Assembly: GCA_022827165.1 (NCBI GenBank)
Contig: JAJDTN010000132.1
Coordinates: 1 to 6,534 of the forward strand
Direction of reading: 5' to 3'
Length of the DNA stretch: 6,534 nucleotides
Source of the DNA: Candidatus Latescibacterota bacterium
GTDB taxonomy: Bacteria > Latescibacterota > UBA2968 > UBA8231
Part shown: positions 1 through 5,631 of the stretch, piece after piece
Position numbering within the stretch: the stretch's first letter is position 1
Layout: each line of letters starts with the position of its first letter
The notes under the pieces: model-generated
Databases searched by the model: none
What the model was told of the DNA's origin: nothing
What the model saw: the letters and a program-made list of their open reading frames with translations, nothing else
Position numbers and translations under genes: made by a program

Positions 1-33
1 TCCCCGGGGCCTCTGAACCTCGAGCGGGCGCTC

Positions 34-309
34 TCAGGCGGTAACCACCCTCACACCGAGCAGGCGCCTGGCGGCTCGCCGCACGACCTCGGGCTCCAGG
101 CCGGCCAACTCGCACCAGGGATCGATCCGGGGACTCTCCACGAAGTCCACCTCCATCACCTCGTCGGTTACCTCCTCGGTCTTCGAGATTTCCCGCAACG
201 TGCTGAGAATCATGGCGTTGGCCAACCTACGATAGGCCAGGGACACGCGTTCTACCTGGGCTGCGTCCTGATCCGTACGCATGGCGATCCCGTTCGTTAA
301 AGTGGACAT
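34..309 (-). CDS. Small uncharacterised protein, 91 aa
   Basis: I cannot name this protein. It is short, soluble and mixed in charge. Residues 22-40 (VSLAYRRLANAMILSTLRE) look like an amphipathic helix. An acidic stretch follows at about 45-55, then a segment around 57-83 (ESPRIDPWCELAGLEPEVVRRAARRL) that looks helical. From memory, the order RLANA-helix, then a short x-S-x-x-F/W-like segment, then a C-terminal helix recalls a small uncharacterised family seen in Firmicutes and phage genomes. That likeness is inference. Codon use is less GC-rich in the first half than in neighbouring genes, which supports a separate gene rather than a tail of the preceding one. The start is uncertain: ATG at 309 has no clear ribosome site, and ATG at 282 (82 aa) has only a weak GGGA upstream. 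It sits downstream of the Gfo gene on the same strand, behind a likely terminator and its own -10 element. Confidence 0.55.
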   Translation of the reverse strand: MSTLTNGIAMRTDQDAAQVERVSLAYRRLANAMILSTLREISKTEEVTDEVMEVDFVESPRIDPWCELAGLEPEVVRRAARRLLGVRVVTA

Positions 310-360
310 GATCTGGCACGATTTTGCACCCCTATCGGCGCTTTGCCCACAATGTACGGA

Positions 361-391
361 ATTATCGAGCCGGGATCGGGAAAAAGTTGAA
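361..391 (-). promoter_or_regulatory. Candidate promoter for the small protein gene
   Basis: On the minus strand GATAAT (366-361) matches five of six bases of a -10 box in otherwise GC-rich DNA. The best -35-like hexamer, TTCAAC (391-386), matches poorly and lies 19 bases away. Transcription would start near 354 and leave a leader of about 45 bases before the ATG at 309. The -10 is convincing and the -35 is not. Confidence 0.35.
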
Positions 392-399
392 CCCCGCCG

Positions 400-419
400 A
401 AAAAAGCCCGCGCCGGTGC
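400..419 (-). terminator. Likely intrinsic terminator of the SDR-Gfo operon
   Basis: Starting 11 bases after the Gfo stop codon, the minus strand reads GCACCGGCGCGGGC followed by six T residues. The arms pair as a short GC-rich stem with one bulged A and a three-base loop. The stem is short but the T run is clear, and it lies between the two minus-strand genes. Confidence 0.5.
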
Positions 420-430
420 CCCTCGTATCC

Positions 431-1432
431 TCAGAGGGCGTGCTCGAGGGCGGCGGCGTAGATCCGCCCCAGGTGGCGCATGGTGCGCAGCGCCGCCGCC
501 GCGTCGGCTCCGGGCGCCGGGCGGCCCTCGACAGCGTCCACGAAGGCCTCCCACTCCCGTGACCAGGACCGGTCGGGGCCGGGGAACCGCCGGAGCCGCT
601 CCTGCGGAGCTCCTCCCTCCGGGGGCCGGCGGCCGAGGACGAGCCGCTCCTCACCGTAGGACCCGCCGAGGCCCTCGGCGACGGCGTATCCGTCCCGCCC
701 GAAGACCTCCAGGCTGAACAGGTTCCTCCACTGGGTCCAGCTCACGTGCAGAGAGGCGATCTGGCCCGCGGCCGTGCGCATCAGGGCGAAGGCGTTGTCC
801 TCCACGGGCATGTCCCAGAAAGCGGTCACCGCCTCGGCGCTGACGGCCTCGAAGTCGCAGCCCAGGATCCACAGGAAGAGGTCGACGAGGTGAGCGCCCT
901 GGTCGAGCAGCTCGCCCCCGCCCGAGACGGCCGCATCGGACCGCCACTCGCGGTCGTAGCCCGGGCGACCCCCGTGGCCGTAGCGACCACGCACGAACAT
1001 CAGGGGACCGAGGCTCCCCTCCCCCGCCGCCCGCCGGACGCCCTCCACGGCCGGGTGGAAGCGATGGTTGTACCCGGCCCTCAGGACCCGGCCGTGGTCC
1101 CGGGCAGCGGCGGCCACCTCTTCGACCTCGGCGGCGTTCCGGCCGAGGGGCTTCTCGCACAGAACGTGACGGCCGGCCTCCAGGGCCGCCACCGAGATCT
1201 CCGCCAGCAGGTGGTGAGGAGTCGAGACCACGACCAGATCGACGCCGTCGGCGGCGGCCAGGGACCGCCAGTCGCCGTGGGCACGGGCACCGTGCTCGGC
1301 AGCCAGACGCCGGGCCGCCGTCTCGTCGACATCGCAGACGGCCACCAGCCGGCTCGCCTCGTCGGCGGCCACCGCCGCCGCCCGCTGGCTCCCCGCGCGG
1401 CCGGCTCCGATCACGGCGACCCGGTGAGTCAT
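431..1432 (-). CDS. Gfo/Idh/MocA family NAD(P)-dependent oxidoreductase
   Basis: 333 aa, full length for the family. The N-terminal Rossmann domain begins VAVIGAGRAG (5-14), giving the dinucleotide-binding GxGxxG at 9-14. The family's EKP motif is at 93-95 (CEKPLG), with K94 the conserved catalytic/cofactor lysine. Next comes AGYNHRFHPAV (119-129), then the C-terminal alpha/beta domain with GGGELLDQGAHLVD (171-184), whose H181 is the usual active-site histidine. Members oxidise or reduce hydroxyls of sugars, inositols and related compounds using NAD(P), in the cytoplasm. The exact substrate cannot be read from sequence. The ATG overlaps the stop of the upstream SDR gene (ATGA), so the two are translationally coupled and probably act on the same compound. 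An in-frame extension upstream exists but runs through the SDR coding region and lacks family likeness. The family call is firm; the substrate is unknown. Confidence 0.93.
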   Translation of the reverse strand: MTHRVAVIGAGRAGSQRAAAVAADEASRLVAVCDVDETAARRLAAEHGARAHGDWRSLAAADGVDLVVVSTPHHLLAEISVAALEAGRHVLCEKPLGRNAAEVEEVAAAARDHGRVLRAGYNHRFHPAVEGVRRAAGEGSLGPLMFVRGRYGHGGRPGYDREWRSDAAVSGGGELLDQGAHLVDLFLWILGCDFEAVSAEAVTAFWDMPVEDNAFALMRTAAGQIASLHVSWTQWRNLFSLEVFGRDGYAVAEGLGGSYGEERLVLGRRPPEGGAPQERLRRFPGPDRSWSREWEAFVDAVEGRPAPGADAAAALRTMRHLGRIYAAALEHAL

Positions 1433-2253
1433 GGCTTCAGGCGCCGAACCGCGCCGCCCTCGCCGGCCATCACCGCCCCCACATCGAGGTGCTCCCAGTC
1501 GTCCCACACGGCCGACAGCAGACGGCCGCTCAGGCCCGCGGAGCGCTGCGAGACCAGGTAGAGGACGAGTTCCGCCGCCCCATCGGGAGTGGCTGCCGGC
1601 GCCTCGGGGGCGGCTCCTCCCTCGGCGGCGGCCATCTCCCGGAGGGCGGCCGCGGCCTCCCGCGCCATGTCGGTGCGGACGGCCCCGGGGGCCACGGCGT
1701 TGACGCGCACCCCGTGGGGTGCCACCTCGGCCGCCAGGGTCTCGGTGAAACGCACCACCCCGGCTTTGGCGGCGCCGTAGGCGCTGAACCACGGCCGCGG
1801 ACTCACGGCTCCCCCGCCGGAGAGGTTGACGATCGCGCCGTGCCGGCGGGCGATCATGCCGGGCAGCACGGCTCGGCTACAGAGGAAGCAGCCGCCGAGG
1901 TTGACCCGCACCGCCCGCAGCCAGACCTCGGGATCGGCCTGGTGAGCCGGCCCGACCGGGCCCAGGACTCCCGCGTTGTTCACCAGGATGTCGATCCCGC
2001 CCCAGGCCCGCTCGACCTCGGCGACGCCGGCGGCGACCTGCCCGGGGAGGGAGACATCGGCGGCCAGGGCCAGGGCGGCAGAGCCCGCAGCCGACAGCTC
2101 CCGCGCCGCCTCTTCGACCTGTTGCCGCGTCCTGGCCAGGACGGCCACGCGGGCGCCGGCGGCCCCCAGGGTCCGGGCGATGGACCGCCCGATGCCCCGT
2201 CCGCCGCCGGTGACCAGGGCGTTCCGGCCCTCCAGCTCCCCCCCTGCGCTCAT
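1429..2253 (-). CDS. Short-chain dehydrogenase/reductase (SDR), atypical catalytic serine position
   Basis: 274 aa. It has the classical SDR order: TGGGRGIG cofactor loop (15-22), D66-V67 after the third strand, NNAG (92-95), N118, YGAAK with Y159 and K163, and VAPGAVRTDM (187-196). It is a cytoplasmic NAD(P)-dependent oxidoreductase; A39-R41 after strand two suggests NADP preference (inference). In classical SDRs the catalytic serine lies 13 residues before the tyrosine. Here that position is G146, in NLSGGGA, and the serine is one residue earlier (S145). I recall the same NLSGGGA-x-PRP-x-FSAY pattern and an SAVWDDW-like tail (247-253 here) from a subgroup of SDRs found beside sugar-type oxidoreductases, so it is probably a subgroup trait rather than damage. 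First gene of the operon. The start codon lacks a clear Shine-Dalgarno site, but the cofactor motif begins at residue 15 as expected. Confidence 0.92.
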   Translation of the reverse strand: MSAGGELEGRNALVTGGGRGIGRSIARTLGAAGARVAVLARTRQQVEEAARELSAAGSAALALAADVSLPGQVAAGVAEVERAWGGIDILVNNAGVLGPVGPAHQADPEVWLRAVRVNLGGCFLCSRAVLPGMIARRHGAIVNLSGGGAVSPRPWFSAYGAAKAGVVRFTETLAAEVAPHGVRVNAVAPGAVRTDMAREAAAALREMAAAEGGAAPEAPAATPDGAAELVLYLVSQRSAGLSGRLLSAVWDDWEHLDVGAVMAGEGGAVRRLKP

Positions 2254-2275
2254 GGGCGGCGAAGGTATGCGAGAT

Positions 2276-2298
2276 CGGCTTTCGGGGAAAGACAGCCG
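2276..2298. repeat. Inverted repeat in the divergent intergenic region
   Basis: CGGCT (2276-2280) and AGCCG (2294-2298) flank a second nested pair, CTTTC (2279-2283) and GAAAG (2287-2291), around a GGG loop. It would lie in the leader of the SDR transcript and just upstream of the promoter candidate of the ATP-grasp gene. It could be an operator or a leader hairpin; chance cannot be excluded in GC-rich DNA. Confidence 0.3.
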
Positions 2299-2300
2299 CG

Positions 2301-2328
2301 TTGCCTGTGTGCTCCCATCCTTTACATT
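2301..2328 (+). promoter_or_regulatory. Candidate promoter of the ATP-grasp/LarE/def operon
   Basis: TTGCCT (2301-2306) and TACATT (2323-2328) are 16 bases apart in the only AT-rich patch between the divergent genes (2321-2335). The predicted start near 2335 would give a leader of about 37 bases. Both hexamers match the vegetative consensus only partly. No comparably good promoter was found for the minus-strand SDR gene, although TAAAAT on that strand (2331-2326) could be its -10. Confidence 0.35.
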
Positions 2329-2371
2329 TTACAACCACTTCGGACCATCCAGCCCCTTCACGGATCACCCC

Positions 2372-3823
2372 ATGTCCCTCTGTGCGACCGAGGCCGACCC
2401 GCGCGCGATCTGCCGCCGCATCAACGCGAGCGCACCCGCCGAGTACATCTTCGAGGGCGACCGCTCGCGGCTCCATCCCGAGAGCCGCCTGCCTTGGCGG
2501 ATCTCGCCGGAGCCGTTCTGGCTGACCGCCGACCAGCACGCCTTCCTGCTGCGGCTGGGTCCGGCGCTGCACGCCTTCAACCGCGCCGCCAATCTCCTCT
2601 ACCACCAGAGCACCAGGGGCCTGCAGCCGGACTGGGTGCGCGCCTACCTCGACGCCGGCAAGCCGGAGCGGACCGTCGACATGGGCCGGCTCAACCGCGT
2701 CAAGTCGCATCTGCCCGTGGTGATCCGCCCCGACCTCATCGTCACCGCCGACGGCGTGCGTGCCGCCGAGCTCGACTCGGTTCCCGGCGGCATCGGTTTC
2801 ACCGCCCAGCTCACCGCCGCTTACGCCGATCTCGGCTACGAGCTGGTGGGCGGCGCCCAAGGCCTGGTTGAGGGATTCTGGCAGGCCGTTGCGGGCACGG
2901 CCAAGGACCGCGACGAGCCCGTGGTCTGCATCCTCGTCTCCGACGAGGCCGAGGCCTACCGGGGCGAGATGGAGTGGCTGGCCGGCGCCCTGCGGGAACG
3001 CGGCCGCCCCGTCCACTGCCGCCACCCGCGGGAGCTGCATGTCGACGACGACGGCGTGCTCATCGACGAAGGCGGCGGGCGGCTCCGGGTGGACGTGGCC
3101 TACCGGTTCTTCGAGCTCTTCGACCTGCCCAACATCCCGAAGGTCGAACTGCTCTCCTACCACGCCAAGAAGAACGCGGTGCGCGTGACACCGCCCATGA
3201 AGGCCTATCTCGAGGAGAAGATGTGGCTCGCCCTGTTCCACAATCGGCGGCTGACCTCTTTCTGGGAACGGGAGCTCCCGGGCGACGTCCGCGATCTGCT
3301 GGAGGGCATCTTCCCCTGTACCTGGGTCCTCGACCCCGCCCCCGTGCCGCCCCACTCCGTCGTGTCCGGCCTGCAGGTCGGAGGATGTCCGGTCGGCGGC
3401 TGGGAGGAGCTGCGCCACCTCAGCAAGAAGGAGCGCGAGCTCGTCATCAAGCCCTCGGGGTTCTCGGAGAAGGCCCAGCAGAGCCGCGGTGTCACCGTCG
3501 GCCACGACGTGCCCGAGGAAGACTGGCGCGACGCTCTCGACGAGGCCCTGCGGTCCTTCGAGCAGACGCCCCAGGTGCTGCAGGACTTCCACAAGGGCGC
3601 CCGCCTGCCGGCCCGCTACTACGACTTCGAGTCCGATTCCATCAAGAGCATGCACGGCCGCGTGCTCCTGCGCCCCTACTACTACGTCGTCGGCGAGGAG
3701 GTGCTGCTCGCCGGCGTGCAGTGCCTGGTCTGCCCCTCCGACAAGAAGGTCCTGCACGGCATGACCGAGGCGGTGCTGACGCCCGCCGCCGTGGCGCCGG
3801 CTTCGGAGGACGGCACCGGATGA
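2372..3823 (+). CDS. Circularly permuted ATP-grasp-like protein of unknown function
   Basis: 483 aa, soluble, no signal peptide. I do not recognise a named gene. The N-terminal half has RPDLIVTADGVRAAELDSVPGGIGFT (119-144), resembling the acidic E-x-N/D-x-x-PGG element of circularly permuted ATP-grasp and glutathionylspermidine-synthase-like proteins. A Rossmann-like strand follows at VVCILVS (184-190), then YRFFELFDLPNIP (244-256). The C-terminal half carries what looks like the ATP-binding part: VIKPSGFSEKAQQSRGV (358-374) with K360, an EEDW helix at 382-385, QVLQDF (401-406), RVLLRPYYYV (430-439) and a final HGMTEAVLTPAA (462-473). Such enzymes couple ATP cleavage to ligation of a carboxylate to an amine or thiol. 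No substrate can be inferred. ATG at 2372 has a weak GGAT upstream. An in-frame ATG at 2267 would add 35 unlikely residues across the promoter region. The stop overlaps the LarE-like start (ATGA), so the products probably share a pathway. The fold call is by motif only. Confidence 0.75.
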   Translation: MSLCATEADPRAICRRINASAPAEYIFEGDRSRLHPESRLPWRISPEPFWLTADQHAFLLRLGPALHAFNRAANLLYHQSTRGLQPDWVRAYLDAGKPERTVDMGRLNRVKSHLPVVIRPDLIVTADGVRAAELDSVPGGIGFTAQLTAAYADLGYELVGGAQGLVEGFWQAVAGTAKDRDEPVVCILVSDEAEAYRGEMEWLAGALRERGRPVHCRHPRELHVDDDGVLIDEGGGRLRVDVAYRFFELFDLPNIPKVELLSYHAKKNAVRVTPPMKAYLEEKMWLALFHNRRLTSFWERELPGDVRDLLEGIFPCTWVLDPAPVPPHSVVSGLQVGGCPVGGWEELRHLSKKERELVIKPSGFSEKAQQSRGVTVGHDVPEEDWRDALDEALRSFEQTPQVLQDFHKGARLPARYYDFESDSIKSMHGRVLLRPYYYVVGEEVLLAGVQCLVCPSDKKVLHGMTEAVLTPAAVAPASEDGTG

Positions 3824-4902
3824 GCGGCCCGATCCTCATCGATGGCGCCCCGGTCGAGGCGGATGCCCGCGGCCCTGGGGACAAGCTCGCCGAACTCGAG
3901 GAGATCCTGCGTCCCCTGGGACGCGTTCTGATCGGCTACTCCGGGGGGGTCGACAGCGCCCTCCTCGTCGTCGCCGCCCACCGGGTCCTGGGCACGAACG
4001 CCATCGCCGTCACCGCCGACTCCGAGAGCTACGCCGAGGGCGAGCTGGAGCTGGCGGCGGAGGTGCTGCGTCCCTTCGGCATCCGCCACGAGGTGGTTCG
4101 CACGGGCGAGGTCGACAACCCGGATTACGCCGCCAACCCGGTCAACCGCTGCTACTACTGCAAGAGCGAGCTGTTCTCCCACATGACCGCCCTGGCCGCG
4201 GAACTGCAGGTCGACAACCTGCTCTTCGGCCACAACGCCGACGACCGGGGCGACTACCGGCCGGGAGCCACCGCGGCCCGCGAGTTCGGGGTGCGGGCGC
4301 CGCTGCAGGAGGCCCGTCTGACCAAGCAGGACGTGCGCGACCTGGCCCGGAGCCTGGAGATCCCCGTGTGGGACCGGCCGGCCCTGGCCTGTCTCTCCTC
4401 CAGGTTCCCCTACGGCACCCCGGTCACCCGCGAGGGGCTGCGCCGCGTCGACGCCGCCGAGAAGCGGGTGCGGGCCGAGGGCTTCGGCTCACACGTCCGC
4501 GTGCGCCATCACGAAGAGGTGGCCCGCATCGAGCTCCCGGCGGACGACCTGGCGCGGCTGCTCTCCGACCGCTCCCTGCGCGGCCGGTTGCGCACGGGGC
4601 TCCTCGATCTCGGTTATTCCAGGGTCACGGCCGATCTGCGCGGCTTCCGCTCCGGCAGCCTGAACGAGGTGCTGACCGGTGCCGGGGGCGGCGGCGACCC
4701 GGCGGCGGCCGTGCGCCGGGAGGCCTCCGGCCTCGGCCTGCTCCCGTGCGAGTCCGGGGAGGAGGGCCAGGTCCTCTGGATACGCCTCTCGGAAGAGGCC
4801 GGGGACCGCCTTGGGGAGAATTCGCTGCGCACCGCCCTGGTCTCCGCCGGGGAGCGCGCCGGGGCCCGCTACGTCGCCCTCGACCTGACTCCCGCCTCTT
4901 GA
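3820..4902 (+). CDS. larE: LarE-like ATP-dependent sulfur transferase with C-terminal extension
   Basis: 360 aa, against about 270-280 for typical LarE. The PP-loop SGGVDS (41-46) binds ATP. NRCYYCKSELF (109-119) gives C111 and C114, FGHNADD is at 136-142, and PALACLSSRFPYG (187-199) holds C191 at the position of the sulfur-donating cysteine of Lactiplantibacillus LarE. VRVRHHEEVARIEL (226-239) and the GYSRVTADLRGFRSGS segment (265-280) complete the LarE body. LarE adenylates a carboxylate of the pyridinium dicarboxylate intermediate and transfers sulfur to it when the nickel-pincer nucleotide is made. Having all three cysteines suggests the iron-sulfur-cluster type rather than the self-sacrificing type (inference). 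Residues 284-360 are extra and resemble a weak copy of 235-273. A strong GGAGGA lies at 3805-3810, nine bases before the ATG, inside the upstream gene. No larB, larC or larA is visible here, so the substrate may differ; treat the symbol as family-level. Confidence 0.85.
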   Translation: MSGPILIDGAPVEADARGPGDKLAELEEILRPLGRVLIGYSGGVDSALLVVAAHRVLGTNAIAVTADSESYAEGELELAAEVLRPFGIRHEVVRTGEVDNPDYAANPVNRCYYCKSELFSHMTALAAELQVDNLLFGHNADDRGDYRPGATAAREFGVRAPLQEARLTKQDVRDLARSLEIPVWDRPALACLSSRFPYGTPVTREGLRRVDAAEKRVRAEGFGSHVRVRHHEEVARIELPADDLARLLSDRSLRGRLRTGLLDLGYSRVTADLRGFRSGSLNEVLTGAGGGGDPAAAVRREASGLGLLPCESGEEGQVLWIRLSEEAGDRLGENSLRTALVSAGERAGARYVALDLTPAS

Positions 4903-5432
4903 TCCGCGAGATCGTCCTCTACGGCTCGAAGGTCCTGCGCCGCAAGGCCCTCCCGGTGACCTCGGTCGACGCCGAGGTGAAGGCACTCATCCAGGATCTC
5001 TTCGACACCCTGGCCGAGGCCGACGGCGTCGGCCTGGCGGCGCCCCAGATCGGCGTCTCCCGCCGCGTGATCGTCGTCGACATCTCCGCCGCCGAGGCCC
5101 GGCACCCGCCCGTGGCCCTCGTCAATCCCGTCGTCGACGCCGGCCGCGGCTCAGTCACCGCAGAAGAGGGCTGCCTGAGCATCCCCGAGGTCTACGGCGA
5201 GGTCTCCCGGTACACCGATGTCGACGTCTCCGCCCTGGACCACGAAGGGCGTCCCTTCGCGTTCACCGCCGAGGGCTTCTTCGCCCGTGTCCTGCAGCAC
5301 GAGATCGACCATCTCGACGGCCGGCTCTTCATCGACCACCTGCCCCCCCTCAAGCGTCAGCTGTTGCGCGGCGCCCTCAAGCGCATCCGCAAGGAGGGCG
5401 AGGAGTGGGACCGGCGGCACTCGCCGCACTGA
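4899..5432 (+). CDS. def: Peptide deformylase, TTG start
   Basis: 177 aa counting the TTG as Met, close to the usual 165-185. The metalloenzyme removes the formyl group from the N-terminal methionine of new proteins at the ribosome. All three signature motifs are intact: GVGLAAPQIG (43-52), EGCLS (90-94) with metal ligand C92, and HEIDH (134-138) with ligands H134 and H138 and catalytic E135. The N-terminus IREIVLYGSKVLRRKA (2-17) fits the family directly after the start. No ATG or GTG lies where the family begins, so TTG at 4899 is the best start. It overlaps the upstream stop as TTGA. No clear ribosome site precedes it, so it probably depends on translational coupling to the LarE-like gene. 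The neighbour is unusual, as def commonly sits beside fmt (methionyl-tRNA formyltransferase). The frame is open far upstream, but only as a shadow of the LarE-like gene. Confidence 0.95.
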   Translation: MIREIVLYGSKVLRRKALPVTSVDAEVKALIQDLFDTLAEADGVGLAAPQIGVSRRVIVVDISAAEARHPPVALVNPVVDAGRGSVTAEEGCLSIPEVYGEVSRYTDVDVSALDHEGRPFAFTAEGFFARVLQHEIDHLDGRLFIDHLPPLKRQLLRGALKRIRKEGEEWDRRHSPH

Positions 5433-5439
5433 CGGCGCG

Positions 5440-5468
5440 TTGACAGGCGCACGGACCGCCGTTAGCTT
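5440..5468 (+). promoter_or_regulatory. Promoter of the tRNA-Asp gene
   Basis: A perfect -35 box TTGACA (5440-5445) is followed after 17 bases by TAGCTT (5463-5468), which keeps the key T, A and final T of the -10 box. The expected start, near 5475, is about 15 bases before the mature tRNA. The -35 starts eight bases after the def stop, so the tRNA has its own promoter and need not depend on read-through from the operon. Confidence 0.65.
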
Positions 5469-5489
5469 CTTGAACTTGCTCTACTGCAC

Positions 5490-5567
5490 GGGATCGTAGT
5501 TCAGCTGGTATAGAACGCCGGCCTGTCACGCCGGAGGTCGCGGGTTCGAGTCCCGTCGGTCCCGCCA
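5490..5567 (+). tRNA. tRNA-Asp, anticodon GTC
   Basis: A complete cloverleaf. The acceptor stem GGGATCG (5490-5496) pairs with CGGTCCC (5557-5563) with one G-T wobble. The D-stem GTTC/GAAC is at 5499-5502 and 5513-5516. The anticodon stem CCGGC/GCCGG (5518-5522, 5530-5534) closes loop CTGTCAC with anticodon GTC at 5525-5527. The T-stem GCGGG/CCCGT encloses the loop TTCGAGT (5545-5551). The discriminator G at 5564 is the aspartate identity base, and the CCA tail (5565-5567) is encoded in the DNA. It reads GAC and GAU codons. Structure and anticodon agree fully. Confidence 0.97.
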
Positions 5568-5573
5568 GAATCC

Positions 5574-5607
5574 AAAAGGCCCTGGATGCTCGCATCTAGG
5601 GCCTTTT
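5574..5607. terminator. Symmetrical intrinsic terminator between tRNA-Asp and feoB
   Basis: AAAAGGCCCTGGATG (5574-5588) pairs with CATCTAGGGCCTTTT (5593-5607) over 15 positions with one G-T pair and a four-base loop. The A run on one side and T run on the other let it work in both directions: for the plus-strand tRNA, starting seven bases after its CCA, and for the minus-strand feoB, starting 25 bases after its stop. Confidence 0.88.
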
Positions 5608-5631
5608 CCATTGCCGTCGGCAGGTCCGCGT

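Noticed and set aside
1..33. GAGC-GGGC-GCTC hairpin (22-33) as a terminator of the small gene
   Set aside because: The stem is four base pairs and no T run follows it on the minus strand. Such short palindromes are expected by chance at this GC content.
310..654. In-frame extension of the small minus-strand gene to an ATG at 654, giving 206 residues
   Set aside because: The added residues are low-complexity Arg/Pro/Ser-rich, lie over the 3-prime end of the Gfo gene in another frame, and cross its stop and likely terminator.
746..1561. Plus-strand open frame of 271 codons opposite the Gfo gene
   Set aside because: It is a GC-rich antisense shadow. The opposite strand has clear Rossmann and EKP motifs, and this frame has none.
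1489..2871. Plus-strand open frame of 460 codons spanning both sides of the divergent region
   Set aside because: It is antisense to the SDR gene and out of frame with the ATP-grasp-like gene, with Arg/Pro-rich composition and no recognisable domain.
1877..3757. Minus-strand open frame of 626 codons opposite the ATP-grasp-like gene
   Set aside because: Its length comes from high GC with few stop codons. It is His/Val/Gly-rich without motifs, and it crosses the divergent promoter region and the SDR gene in the wrong frame.
5490..5607. tRNA-Asp 3-prime end as an integration (attachment) site
   Set aside because: No integrase, no repeated copy of the tRNA end and no phage-like genes are in the window. 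The hairpin after the tRNA is explained as a terminator.
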